In this document: piece after piece, positions 50,774 through 60,092 of the stretch
Position numbering within the stretch: the first letter of the stretch is position 1
How the letters are laid out: every line of letters starts with the position of its first letter
Source of the DNA: Pseudanabaena yagii GIHE-NHR1
GTDB taxonomy: Bacteria; Cyanobacteriota; Cyanobacteriia; Pseudanabaenales; Pseudanabaenaceae
DNA: 64,000 nucleotides
Direction: 5' to 3'
NCBI RefSeq assembly: GCF_012863495.1
Contig: NZ_JAAVJL010000002.1
Coordinates: 498,501-562,500, forward strand
Position numbers and translations under genes: made by a program
Notes under the pieces: model-generated
What the model saw: only the letters and a program-made list of their open reading frames with translations
Databases searched by the model: none
What the model was told of the DNA's origin: nothing

Positions 50774-52411
50774 GTGAAAATTAATAAGTGGGCGATCGCC
50801 ATATTATTGTGGGGTTTCCTCTTTAGGGCTACGTCCGCTATCTATCTCAATACAGGCTTTGACGAAGCTTATTACTATCTCTACACGCAAAATCTCAACT
50901 GGAGCTATTTCGATCATCCACCATTAGTAGCTTTAACGACGGGGCTTGGTGTTTGGCTCACAGGCGCAGTTACGCCCTTTACCATTCGCATTGGTGGCGT
51001 TTTACTTTATACAGGAACCTTAATTTTTTCCTATCTCACCAGTAAAAGGCTATTTGGCGATCGCACTGCCACGCTGACCTTAGGGATTCTGACAACGATT
51101 CCGATTTTTCAGATTGCCTTTGGCATTCTTACCTTGCCAGATAATGCATTGATGTTTTTCTGGTCAGCTTGTTTATATGTAGCCGCCATTGAGTTTTTTC
51201 CTTCTAATGATCTTTATGACGATAAGCCCTATAAACCGACTTATCGCCTCGCGATCATCGGACTCTTAGTAGGGCTAGCATTTTTAGGCAAATATCATGG
51301 AGTCATCCTCGGTGGTGGACTGGTACTATTTTGCTTGCTTAGTTCTCGCCATCGTCGCGCCCTATTGTCCATCTGGACATTGGCAGCGATCGCTTTATTT
51401 GCGATCGCGATTTCGCCTGTTCTCTTCTGGAATTATCAACATGAGTTTGCCTCATTCCGATTCCAGAGTGGGCGAGCAGTGCCATCACAGGGATATAACT
51501 TTGAGAGATTGCTGGTAACGTTTTTAGTGGCTTTAGGCTATCTCTTCCCTACTTTTGGCTTTCCACTCTGGTGGACAAGTTTCCGCACCTTGGGAGAACT
51601 ATTGCAGTCTAGTAATCGCAAACTTAAAGGGATTCAGAGCGAAGCGCCAGAACAAGAAAATCTTGCTCTAGAGATCTTGCATCAAAAGCGATTACTCATT
51701 CTCTGCGTATCCATGCCAATTTTCTTTGGCTTCACCTTTATGGGAGGATTTATCCAAATTCTCCCCTCATGGCATATGCCTGGATTCTTCGGTGCAACTC
51801 TGTTGTTAGGCGAACGGGCTGCATTGGTACAGATCAAGAGACCAAAATTTATCCGCAATTGGCTCTGGGGTTCAGGTATGGTGATTTTGCCCCTGTTGCT
51901 AATCGGCTTGCTCCATGTGCATTTAGGACTTGTGCAAAAGGGTGGTGATGCCGCGATTGCAGGTGGTTTCTGGGAAGCGAAAGATGATCCTTCCACACAA
52001 ATGATTGACATTGTGCAATTACGTCAAGCCTTTGTTGATTCGCCCAAACTGAAGGAGGAGTTACAAAAGGCAGATTTTGTATTTAGCAATAGTTTCTTTG
52101 TCGCAGGACAAATCGGTATGGCGATCGAGCCGTTGGGCAAAAAAGTGACTTGTTTTGACTCCGATCTGCGCGGCTTTGCCTATTGGAGTAAAGCCCAAGA
52201 TTTTGTCGGAAAGACTGCTCTTTTTATAAGTTCCGAACAATTTATGAAGGATGAACGATTCCCAGATCCCTTAGTGAAATATCAAGATTATTTTCAATCC
52301 CTAGCAAAAATTACCGATATTCCCATTAAACGTGGTGGTCAAGCAGTTCAGATATTTCCTGTTTATCGTGCTTCTCCCATGCTTAAACCCTATCCTCGAC
52401 CCTACGGCTAA
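50774..52411 (+). CDS. Glycosyltransferase family 39/83 membrane protein
   Basis: 545 residues with 10-12 membrane spans. The first periplasmic loop carries the catalytic acidic pair of this class (TGFDEAYYYLYTQNLNWSYF then DHPPL), as in ArnT-like and PMT-like enzymes. It transfers a sugar from a polyprenyl-phosphate donor to a lipid, glycan or protein at the periplasmic face. The start is GTG at 50774, with AAAGGAATT about 8 nt upstream. A strong terminator follows. Confidence 0.88.
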   Translation: MKINKWAIAILLWGFLFRATSAIYLNTGFDEAYYYLYTQNLNWSYFDHPPLVALTTGLGVWLTGAVTPFTIRIGGVLLYTGTLIFSYLTSKRLFGDRTATLTLGILTTIPIFQIAFGILTLPDNALMFFWSACLYVAAIEFFPSNDLYDDKPYKPTYRLAIIGLLVGLAFLGKYHGVILGGGLVLFCLLSSRHRRALLSIWTLAAIALFAIAISPVLFWNYQHEFASFRFQSGRAVPSQGYNFERLLVTFLVALGYLFPTFGFPLWWTSFRTLGELLQSSNRKLKGIQSEAPEQENLALEILHQKRLLILCVSMPIFFGFTFMGGFIQILPSWHMPGFFGATLLLGERAALVQIKRPKFIRNWLWGSGMVILPLLLIGLLHVHLGLVQKGGDAAIAGGFWEAKDDPSTQMIDIVQLRQAFVDSPKLKEELQKADFVFSNSFFVAGQIGMAIEPLGKKVTCFDSDLRGFAYWSKAQDFVGKTALFISSEQFMKDERFPDPLVKYQDYFQSLAKITDIPIKRGGQAVQIFPVYRASPMLKPYPRPYG

Positions 52412-52445
52412 ATAAAAAATGGCTCAAAGAGCCGTTTTTTATTTA
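52409..52445 (+). terminator. Intrinsic terminator after the GT39 gene
   Basis: TAAATAAAAAATGGCTC pairs with GAGCCGTTTTTTATTTA around AAA. It overlaps the stop codon. Confidence 0.85.
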
Positions 52446-52520
52446 GCATTCTTATCGCTTATGAATTGCTGCCATTGGGTTTGCTTTATATAGCAATGTA
52501 AGAGATAGCTAGGACTAATC

Positions 52521-52576
52521 AAAACCCAAATATAGTGAAGGCGGCACTTCGTGCCGCCTTCACTTATTTGGGTTTT
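52521..52576. repeat. GGCGGC-family hairpin with GGCGGCAC core
   Basis: Arms AAAACCCAAATATAGTGAAG... around TTC. The core is GGCGGCAC/GTGCCGCC rather than GGCGGCGC, again changed on both arms. One T is bulged. Flanks carry AGCTAGGACTA and AAGTCCTAAGC. Confidence 0.85.
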
Positions 52577-52622
52577 AAGTCCTAAGCAAAACTTATAGTT
52601 GTTTTAAATAATTTGCAGAGGG

Positions 52623-52673
52623 GCTTCGACTCCGCTCAGCCATCGGTGTAAGCTAGCTGAGCGAAGTCGAAGC
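52623..52673. repeat. Inverted repeat GCTTCGACTCCGCTCAGC / GCTGAGCGAAGTCGAAGC
   Basis: 18-bp arms with one mismatch around 15 nt. The same word pair is found at 14052-14150 after aroC. Confidence 0.8.
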
Positions 52674-52695
52674 TGTAGTTCTTATTTGAATTATC

Positions 52696-53606
52696 TATAG
52701 AACCCATTTGGTATCCTAGGAAGCCTTAGCGAGACGCTTAAGCATAAGCCTGATAAAGCAAAGATGGATTCTGGCATTAGCATTGTCTAAAGTTCTGTCA
52801 AAGTTTTTGACCAGACTTTTACAACGATCCATCCAAGCATTGGAACGTTCGACAATCCAACGCATCGGAATGACCACAAAACCAGATATGCCCAGTTCCG
52901 CCTTTTCCTGTCTAGACATTTTCGGTGCAACCTTAAACCGAATCTTGGACATAATTTGCGGGTAAATCGCTTCTAAAGCAGGGATTAACTTGTCAGGGTG
53001 ATAGCCATGATCAACCATGACAGTGATCTTGGGTATATTCACAGGCTTAGCTTTAAAGTAGTCAATATTTTGAGCAAACATTTCAATCAAAGCCTTATCA
53101 TCGGACAGACTTGCCTTGGTGCAAAGGGTGAAGAATGGCAAACCGAGAGCATCCACTCCGAGATTTTTCTTGATCCCATTCGTGGCTTTGTAGGAGCAGA
53201 AACCTTTGGACTCAGTGCTTGCGTTACAGGTATTTTTGGTTGCTTGGGAATCGACGATGATTAAGGTTGTCCACTTTGGCTTTTTTGCGGCTTGTGCTCT
53301 TACTTGCTCGTGTAATGCCGTCATGATTTCTCTCAGTACTCCTGATGCTCTCCATTGCTTGTAATGCCAATATACTGTGGAGTATGGGGGTAAATCTTTG
53401 GGTAAGTCTGCCCAATTACATCCATTTTTGAGTTGATAAAATACTCCATCTAATATTTGCCGTTTTGTCCATGTTGGTGGACAGGTCTTCTTTTTCTTAG
53501 GCAACAGAGGTTCGATTATCTCCCACTCTTGATCGCTTAGACTGCTGCTATATCCCATATTTGACTCATTTTTCTTTTCTTCCTAAGATACCAAATGGGT
53601 TCTATA
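52696..53606 (-). mobile_element. IS5-family insertion sequence, about 0.9 kb
   Basis: Inverted ends TATAGAACCCATTTGGTATC (from 52696, then C/T-TAGGAAG) and the complement ending at 53606 bracket one transposase gene. TATA at both ends makes the exact boundary ambiguous and fits duplication of a TA-type target. The insertion lies between the 52623 repeat and sbcC. Confidence 0.85.
52716..53558 (-). CDS. IS5-family DDE transposase
   Basis: 280 residues, intact. The N-terminal DUF4096-type domain (SLSDQEWEIIEPLLPKKKK; LDGVFYQLKNGCNWADLP) is followed by the DDE domain: first Asp in LIIVDSQATKN, second in VMVDHGYHPDKL, and Glu in WIVERSNAWMDRCKSLVKNF. The last motif matches the Y/R-(2)-R-(3)-E-(6)-K pattern of IS5/IS1031-type enzymes. 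Since the frame is complete and the ends are nearly identical, the element may still be active. Confidence 0.92.
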   Translation of the reverse strand: MGYSSSLSDQEWEIIEPLLPKKKKTCPPTWTKRQILDGVFYQLKNGCNWADLPKDLPPYSTVYWHYKQWRASGVLREIMTALHEQVRAQAAKKPKWTTLIIVDSQATKNTCNASTESKGFCSYKATNGIKKNLGVDALGLPFFTLCTKASLSDDKALIEMFAQNIDYFKAKPVNIPKITVMVDHGYHPDKLIPALEAIYPQIMSKIRFKVAPKMSRQEKAELGISGFVVIPMRWIVERSNAWMDRCKSLVKNFDRTLDNANARIHLCFIRLMLKRLAKAS

Positions 53607-53611
53607 CATTG

Positions 53612-56600
53612 CTATATTTTGATTAATTCTGAACCATTGATGGATTTGCGAACATGAATTTGTGTGGGTAATCGCTCGGCTAAGGATTGGATGTGGGTAA
53701 TCACACCAATTAAGCGATCCTGTTGGCGTAAGGATTCGAGGATTTGGGTGACGCTTTCGAGTGTTTCACTGTCGAGCGTGCCGAAACCCTCGTCAAGGAA
53801 GAGGCTACCCAGTTCGATACCCATAGATAATTTCTCTGATAGCGCCAGTGCCATTGAGAGGGAAGCTGCAAAGGTTTCACCACCAGAGAGGGTGCGGACA
53901 CGGCGCTTTTCGCCACCATTCCAATTATCTGCTACCCAATAGTCACCACTTTCGATTTGGAGGATATAACGATCTTCCGAAAGTTGTTGAAGGAGAACGG
54001 AGGCACGGTTCGCGAGTTCCTGTTGCAGACTGTCGAGGATATATTCCTGAAAGCGATTTGATTGCAGATCTTGAGCGAGGATGTGATAGGTTTGCTCTTG
54101 TGCTTGTAGAGCTAGTTTACGTTCTTCAAGTTCCTGCGATTCTTGACGTTTTTGGTGGGCTTGCTCTAGCCATGCTTTGAGGTCGGCACGATTTTCACTG
54201 GCTATCTGTAAGGACTCTGCGGCTTGTTGAGATTCCTCACGCAATTTCGCGATCGCCTGTTGATCTGTCGTTCGCTCAGCGATCGCCTCCGCAAATATTT
54301 GTAAGCGCGTCGTTAAATCCTGCTCTTGACGCTGATAGTTGTCGATTTGCTGTTGCCATGCGTCCATTTGCGATCGCGCCGTTTGTGCAGCGATAAATTC
54401 TAGTTCAGTGAAGTTAATGGAATTAAGTTCCTGTTGCCAGTTGGATTCCTGTTGTGTTTGTTCAGCAATGGCGAGATCGTGATTTTCTTGAGCCTTAGTT
54501 GCCGCTTCCTCCCGCTTAGCAAAGGTTTCACGGGCTTGTTGATATTTGGTTTCGATGGTTTTGAGGCGATCGCTAAGTTCCTGCTTTGCTTGCACAATAC
54601 TTTGTCGCAAGGATTCATAACTCTTGCCATTGGTAATTTCTAGCAACCGTTGCGAAATTTCCTGTAGTTGCGATTCTCTGAGGACTTTTTCCTGTGATGA
54701 TTTATCGAATTCCGTTTGGGCTAATTGGAGATTTTCTTGACTAGTTTTAAGTTTATTTTCGGCATTTTGAGCAGCGATCGCGATTTCCTTTTGTTCGGCA
54801 ATCAGCTTGAGATAAGCCGATTCTTGTGCTTCCAGTACTTGGCGATCGCGGAGAATATCAACCGATTGCCAAGCGGACTTAAGAACTAGATCAATCTGTT
54901 TTTGCGATTTAGAAAGTTGTGATTCTAAATCCTCGATTTCCTGAATTTGACTCTGGAACTGTTGCTGTGAAGCTTCAAGACTAGCCTCAATTTTTGCCTT
55001 GTCCTGTAATAATTTCGCTAACTGACGCTCAATGGTTTCTTTTTGTTTTACCAACCCTGTCGTATCAATTAATTCTAGTTCTGGAAGTTCGGGCAATCCC
55101 TCTAAACTATAAAGATGATTACAAACGGGGCAATGATCGCCATCATGCAATTCAGCACGTAAAGCGTTAGCGTGACTAGTTTGTAGGGCTTGCAAATTAG
55201 AAGCTTCCGCTTGCTTTAGAGCATTACTCGCAGTTTGGAAATCAGTTTCAGCCTTAGCGATCACCTGCTGTGCTTTTTCCAGTTGTTGCGTGAATTTCTG
55301 GATTTCTATTTGGAACTGGGTTGATTTTTGCTGCTGTTTAGTCAAATTTTCTTGCAGAATTTGCCATTGCGTAAGCGGTTCAGCGACTTGACGGAATTGT
55401 TCGAGTCTAGTGGGATCGTATTGCGAATTTTTAAGAGTGGTTTCAAGGTTTTGCAGATTTTGCCTAATAGCTTGTAAATCTAACTCTGCTTGAGTTACAG
55501 CCTTATTTGCCTTTTGGAGAACCTGCGATCGCTCTTGCAAATTCTGTTCAGCACGTTTTAACTCAGATTCCGATTGTTGTTGCTGTGTATGTAGAGATTC
55601 CGCTAGAGCAAGATTGCGCTCTTGAGACTCGATTTGACTTTGGGCGGCGACCTGCTCGGTACGCGATTTTTCATAGGCTTCTTGCTGCTGATCGAGATCC
55701 AGCCTCGAAATTTCTAGCTGTTTCTTGGAGCTTGCAAGATTAGCGATCGCAGTTTCTACCCGCTTACGCGCAGTCTGGAGAACTGTCCAAGTTCCCATAA
55801 TCGAATTTGCTAATTGAGCATTTCGTAATTGATTTTCTAAAACTTGGATTTGTGATGCGTCCTCTTGCAATTGCGCTAATTTTAGAGAAAGCTGTTGATA
55901 TTGCTGGATTTGAGCAAAGAGTCTTTCTTCTACTTCCAAAAGCTTCTGACTTTGCTTTGCTTGTAAATCCAACTCAGGAATTAAAATTTCCAGATTCGCT
56001 AACTCTAATTGTTGCGCTTCCACTTCCGCTTGCGTTGGCGCTTGCATCCCTTCAAGCACTTTATCTAAGCCTTCACGCTCCGCTTTAAACCGACTAGTGC
56101 GATCGCTTGCTTCTTTCCGCATTTGCTCAAAGATTTGAAATCCTGCTAACTGTCGCAAGATCTCGCGCCTTTTACCCGCTTCACCTTTGAGAAATTCATC
56201 AAACTGTCCCTGCGGCAAAATGATCACACGGGTAAAAGTCTCAAAGTCCATGCCGATAATATCTTCTACTTTTTGGGTGCGATCGCATCTTTCCCATTCC
56301 CCATCAATTAATTGATCAAACAGAAATTTCTTCTCATCAGTTTTGCCGCGATTGCGCCAAGTTCGCAATACCCGATATTCCGTTTGACGCATCTCAAACC
56401 GAAATTCCACTTTTAACTGGGTCGCGCCTTGGCTAACTAATTCCTTTGATGAATTGGGCTTATTCGCTACCTTGTCATAAAGAGCAAAAGTAATCGCATC
56501 CAATAGGGAAGTTTTCCCTGCACCCGTTGCGCCTGTAATCGCAAACAAATCAAGGTTCGTAAAATCTAATACTTGCCGAGTGCGAAAACTGGTAAATCCT

Positions 56601-56629
56601 TCGACAATTAACTCAAGGGGACGCATCAA
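53612..56629 (-). CDS. sbcC: Exonuclease subunit SbcC (SMC/Rad50-like ATPase)
   Basis: 1005 residues. Walker A is AITGATGAGKTSLLDAITFA near the N-terminus. Two long coiled coils flank a zinc hook CPVCNHLYS (about residue 490). The C-terminus has the ABC signature VRTLSGGETFAASLSMALAL and Walker B GSLFLDEGFGTLD. With SbcD it forms a nuclease that opens hairpins and processes palindromic DNA and protein-blocked ends. This is notable in a region full of long palindromes. It is second in the sbcDC operon, 49 nt after sbcD. An IS5 element lies 6 bp past its stop. Confidence 0.95.
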   Translation of the reverse strand: MMRPLELIVEGFTSFRTRQVLDFTNLDLFAITGATGAGKTSLLDAITFALYDKVANKPNSSKELVSQGATQLKVEFRFEMRQTEYRVLRTWRNRGKTDEKKFLFDQLIDGEWERCDRTQKVEDIIGMDFETFTRVIILPQGQFDEFLKGEAGKRREILRQLAGFQIFEQMRKEASDRTSRFKAEREGLDKVLEGMQAPTQAEVEAQQLELANLEILIPELDLQAKQSQKLLEVEERLFAQIQQYQQLSLKLAQLQEDASQIQVLENQLRNAQLANSIMGTWTVLQTARKRVETAIANLASSKKQLEISRLDLDQQQEAYEKSRTEQVAAQSQIESQERNLALAESLHTQQQQSESELKRAEQNLQERSQVLQKANKAVTQAELDLQAIRQNLQNLETTLKNSQYDPTRLEQFRQVAEPLTQWQILQENLTKQQQKSTQFQIEIQKFTQQLEKAQQVIAKAETDFQTASNALKQAEASNLQALQTSHANALRAELHDGDHCPVCNHLYSLEGLPELPELELIDTTGLVKQKETIERQLAKLLQDKAKIEASLEASQQQFQSQIQEIEDLESQLSKSQKQIDLVLKSAWQSVDILRDRQVLEAQESAYLKLIAEQKEIAIAAQNAENKLKTSQENLQLAQTEFDKSSQEKVLRESQLQEISQRLLEITNGKSYESLRQSIVQAKQELSDRLKTIETKYQQARETFAKREEAATKAQENHDLAIAEQTQQESNWQQELNSINFTELEFIAAQTARSQMDAWQQQIDNYQRQEQDLTTRLQIFAEAIAERTTDQQAIAKLREESQQAAESLQIASENRADLKAWLEQAHQKRQESQELEERKLALQAQEQTYHILAQDLQSNRFQEYILDSLQQELANRASVLLQQLSEDRYILQIESGDYWVADNWNGGEKRRVRTLSGGETFAASLSMALALSEKLSMGIELGSLFLDEGFGTLDSETLESVTQILESLRQQDRLIGVITHIQSLAERLPTQIHVRKSINGSELIKI

Positions 56630-56678
56630 GAAACTCCATGTAGAATAGCAATAATCAATTAGTTATTATTTTTGTTTT

Positions 56679-57845
56679 TTAAGCAGGTATTTCGCTAAAT
56701 TCCATATACAACTCTTTAAAGGCGGTAATTACTTCAGGTGATAAGTTTTTTTCCCGATCACTATAAAACTTTTGAAACTCAGCGATCGGATCAAAGCGAT
56801 CGTAATCCTTCATTTCAGGAACCTGTGCCGATTCATTTACGATTAACTTCGGCTCGACTATTACCGCTTGCGGACAAACTTTTCGTACCCGATCCGCGAG
56901 TCCGATGGGAGGTGTATCCACAGCGACCGCAAATTTCAAATAGCCTGCATAATCACGATGGGCTTCTAGATGTTCATCTAGTTGATCTAGGTGGCATTCG
57001 ACGCGCTTGAGGGGTTTATGGCAAGTAAGCGGCTGAAATTGCACTTTTGCAGGTCGCCCAGTTTCCACTTCAATTAAATTAAATCCTTTCTCTTCGCCTA
57101 CTTCCCCAAAATCCACTTGAATTAGCGAACCAGCATAATAGGTTGGCGCAGCATTGGGAATTTGCTGTGGTCGATGGATATGCCCTAATCCCACATACTG
57201 ACATTCCGAAGGAATCGATTGTCCCGAAAGACTATACACAGCACCACTATAAAAAGCTGCCTCAGAACCCGTAAACTTCGCGCCATCAACGGTCATATGC
57301 GCCAGCATCACATTCACCGCATCGGGTTTAAAGGCATTAGCAAGATTCTGGAGAACATAGGTAACCGTAGTTTTATAATCATTTCGCTGTTCCAAAGCAT
57401 CCTTATTCCAAACATCCTCAGCAGCTAATAATTTCCGTTCCGAGGCGAAGGGCATCGCACCGATGCAAAGTTTACCACTTGCCGTTTCCAGATTGACCAC
57501 ACCACCTTCTTCGGCAATTCTAGGACGACCTAATGCTCTCACGCCTGCGAGGGATAGTAAATGGGCAAGACTATCAATGCGATTCGCTGAGTCATGATTT
57601 CCTGCGATCGCTACGGAAGGAATGCTTAACTGATTGAGCTTATAGAAAAAATCATAGGCAACCCGCTCAGCTTCAGTGGTGGGATTTGGCACATCGAAAA
57701 TATCGCCTGACACTAAAACGGCATCTACCTCATATTCTTTTGCATATTTGAGGATTTCGTCTAGGGCTAAGGCAATTTCAGGCGTGCGATCAACTCCTTT
57801 TAACTTTCTTCCCAAATGCCAATCTGAAGTATGTATTAAACGCAT
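56679..57845 (-). CDS. sbcD: Exonuclease subunit SbcD (Mre11-like phosphoesterase)
   Basis: 388 residues. The calcineurin-like motifs that bind two Mn ions are intact: TSDWHLGR (D-x-H), VLVSGDIFD (G-D), IAGNHDSANR (G-N-H-D), LAHMTVDG, and YVGLGHIHRPQ (G-H-x-H). The C-terminal capping domain follows. It is the nuclease half of the SbcCD complex and the first gene of the operon. Confidence 0.95.
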   Translation of the reverse strand: MRLIHTSDWHLGRKLKGVDRTPEIALALDEILKYAKEYEVDAVLVSGDIFDVPNPTTEAERVAYDFFYKLNQLSIPSVAIAGNHDSANRIDSLAHLLSLAGVRALGRPRIAEEGGVVNLETASGKLCIGAMPFASERKLLAAEDVWNKDALEQRNDYKTTVTYVLQNLANAFKPDAVNVMLAHMTVDGAKFTGSEAAFYSGAVYSLSGQSIPSECQYVGLGHIHRPQQIPNAAPTYYAGSLIQVDFGEVGEEKGFNLIEVETGRPAKVQFQPLTCHKPLKRVECHLDQLDEHLEAHRDYAGYLKFAVAVDTPPIGLADRVRKVCPQAVIVEPKLIVNESAQVPEMKDYDRFDPIAEFQKFYSDREKNLSPEVITAFKELYMEFSEIPA

Positions 57846-58141
57846 AATCGAGGTTTACCGATGAGAGCAAGCTAGGTAGATCAGAAATAGCACGAATACC
57901 AAAATTATGCCACTTAGCAGTTATTTATAGCAATTCCTTATCATTAGTAGATTTGAGGATTTATAAAAGAGATCGCACAAATAGAAGCTTTTTAGTAACG
58001 ATTGAGGATAAATACTTTACATAAATTACAAGTTAGGTATAAGCTAATTGCAAATTATATTCAATTAGCTATGATGCTATGTGAGTTATAAAAAGTCATG
58101 CTTTTGACTAAATGGCGCTTACATAGTTTAATCAAATAATT

Positions 58142-58160
58142 GATAATGATAATCGTTATC
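58142..58160. promoter_or_regulatory. Fur box upstream of the iron-type porin
   Basis: GATAATGATAATCGTTATC matches the 19-bp Fur consensus GATAATGATAATCATTATC at 18 of 19 positions. It lies 40 bp before the start of the porin gene, where bound Fe-Fur would block the promoter. The rest of the gap 57846-58199 is AT-rich with no gene. Confidence 0.88.
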
Positions 58161-58199
58161 AAATTCAGGATCATATAAATTTAGGTGAGGAACTACGCT

Positions 58200-59837
58200 G
58201 TGGCTAAGGTTTGGTCTCAACAAGTACAAATATCTCTGGTTGGCGCGATCGCTATTTCCGCGATCGGTATGAGTGCGAATGCGTCTGCTCAATCGCAACA
58301 GTTGAACTCAGTCGCAACTCAAGATGTAATCGGGCAAAATGTCACATCGGTCTCTCAACTTAGCGATGTCCGTCCCACCGATTGGGCTTTTACCGCTTTG
58401 CAATCCCTAGTTGAACGCTATGGTTGCATCGCAGGATATCCCGATCGCACATTTCGCGGGAAACAAGCGACGAGCCGTTATGAATTTGCCGCAGGTTTGA
58501 ATGCTTGTTTAGACAAAATCAATGAAATTATTTCCGCAGGTTTAGCCGACAAAGTTAGCAAAGAAGACCTAGCCACATTGCGAAAACTGCAAGAAGAATT
58601 TGCCGCAGAGTTAGCAACCTTGCGCGGGCGTGTGGATGCCCTAGATGCTAAAGTTACTAAACTTGAAGCACAGCAATTCTCCACTACGACTAAACTTGAT
58701 GGTCAGGTAATTGTGACAGTTTCGGCAAGTGGTTCGGGAACAGATAATCTGTTAACTCCAAATGGAACTCTCTCAGGCAATTCAGGCAAAGCGAATACAA
58801 CTGTAATTAGTCGTGTACGCCTGAATTTGAATACCAGTTTTACGGGTGAAGATCTTTTGCTAACGCGATTGGAAGCAGGTAATGGCGGCGCTAGCGTCAG
58901 CAATTCTCTGGATGCCGCAAATAATATCTTTCGCGGTTTTACAGGATTTAAAAATAGTTCTGTTTTTGACTATAGCGAAGCAGGTAATAACTTTACTTTG
59001 GGGCGGTTGCGATATGATTTCCCCGTTGGCAAAGATGCGAGAGTCACCCTTGGTGCGGTGATGTCTTTAAATGACCACCTCGATCATAATAGTTTTGCCA
59101 ATGACGAATCTGTGGACTTTTCCACCCGTTTATTCATCAATAATCCGCTAATTTTGCCTGTGAATGATGGAGCTGGAGCCGCGATCGCATGGAATATAAA
59201 CGGTGGTGCTTTTAGCGTCAGGGCAGGATATGTGGCAGCAAATGCTAATAGTCCAACCAGTAGCGTTGCGGCGGCTTCACCGAATGGCAGAATTAACCAA
59301 GGATTGTTTGGAGATTCCTACCAAGGTACGTTTGAGTTAGAGTTTGCGCCAAAAAATGGCGAGGATGAAAAGCCTTTTGCGGTACGTTTGCAATATACCC
59401 GTGCATCGGTCAATAATCTTGATTACAACACTGGTGGCTTGAACCTAGAGTGGGCATTTAATAAAGCGATCGCTCTTTTTGGTCATTATGGATTTGGCAA
59501 TATCAGCAATCGTGGTACAGCGATCGCCACAGCACTGCCGACATATATCAATGCTGGGGCAACGGGTGATTCGCTCAGTCCGCAAACATGGTCGACTGGG
59601 TTTGCTTTTCCTGATTTGTTTAAAGAAGGAGCAATGGCAGCGATCGCTGTGGGGCAGCCTCTAATCGAGAGTAAAGTTGGTAATGCCACGCAGACCAATG
59701 TAGAGTTGTTCTATCGCTTCCCAGTTTCCAGCAATATCAGCATCACCCCTGATTTGCAGTTCATCTTCAATCCCAATAACAACAGTGGCAATAGCACCAT
59801 TACTGTCGGTACATTGAGAACGGTATTTACATTCTAA
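58200..59837 (+). CDS. Iron-uptake-type porin: SLH domain plus OprB-like barrel
   Basis: About 545 residues. The signal peptide (ISLVGAIAISAIGMSANASA, cleaved at ASA-QSQ) is followed by one SLH domain (VSQLSDVRPTDWAFTALQSL...YPDRTFRGKQATSRYEFAAG) that anchors to peptidoglycan-linked polymer. A short coiled coil (EDLATLRKLQEEFAAELATL) leads to a beta barrel ending in ITVGTLRTVFTF, with the terminal Phe of outer-membrane proteins. The frame reaches a GTG at 58185, but the AGGTGAGGA Shine-Dalgarno (58183-58191) points to the GTG at 58200 (MAKVWSQQ). The Fur box indicates induction under iron limitation. Confidence 0.9.
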   Translation: MAKVWSQQVQISLVGAIAISAIGMSANASAQSQQLNSVATQDVIGQNVTSVSQLSDVRPTDWAFTALQSLVERYGCIAGYPDRTFRGKQATSRYEFAAGLNACLDKINEIISAGLADKVSKEDLATLRKLQEEFAAELATLRGRVDALDAKVTKLEAQQFSTTTKLDGQVIVTVSASGSGTDNLLTPNGTLSGNSGKANTTVISRVRLNLNTSFTGEDLLLTRLEAGNGGASVSNSLDAANNIFRGFTGFKNSSVFDYSEAGNNFTLGRLRYDFPVGKDARVTLGAVMSLNDHLDHNSFANDESVDFSTRLFINNPLILPVNDGAGAAIAWNINGGAFSVRAGYVAANANSPTSSVAAASPNGRINQGLFGDSYQGTFELEFAPKNGEDEKPFAVRLQYTRASVNNLDYNTGGLNLEWAFNKAIALFGHYGFGNISNRGTAIATALPTYINAGATGDSLSPQTWSTGFAFPDLFKEGAMAAIAVGQPLIESKVGNATQTNVELFYRFPVSSNISITPDLQFIFNPNNNSGNSTITVGTLRTVFTF

Positions 59838-59871
59838 GAATTTTACCTATTCCCTATGCTTAACACCTAAC

Positions 59872-60030
59872 GTATACACACAAGTCATAAAACCCAGTCA
59901 AGGCAACAACTAATCGCCCCCTAGCCCCCAATTCTGGGGGAACAAGAAAATACTTTCAAAGTCCCCCAGAATTGGGGGATTTAGGGGGCTTAGATACATC
60001 AAACCGTAGGCAGTTGACTTGTGTGTATAC
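59872..60030. repeat. MITE-like 159-bp element with 16-bp terminal inverted repeats
   Basis: GTATACACACAAGTCA (59872-59887) and its exact complement (60015-60030) bound a region holding a second inverted repeat (GCCCCCTAGCCCCCAATTCT...and AGAATTGGGGGATTTAGGGG, 59916-59989). There is no ORF. TTAACAC occurs just outside both ends (59860 and 60037), a possible target duplication offset by a few bases. Confidence 0.75.
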
Positions 60031-60059
60031 CGTAGTTCCTTAACACGAGTTTGATAATA

Positions 60060-60092
60060 GCTTTGAGGTTGTGCTACGCACAACCTCAAAGC
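60060..60092 (-). terminator. Hairpin after cheW-like gene
   Basis: GCTTTGAGGTTGTGC-TAC-GCACAACCTCAAAGC abuts the stop codon of the 60093-60554 gene. Confidence 0.7.
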
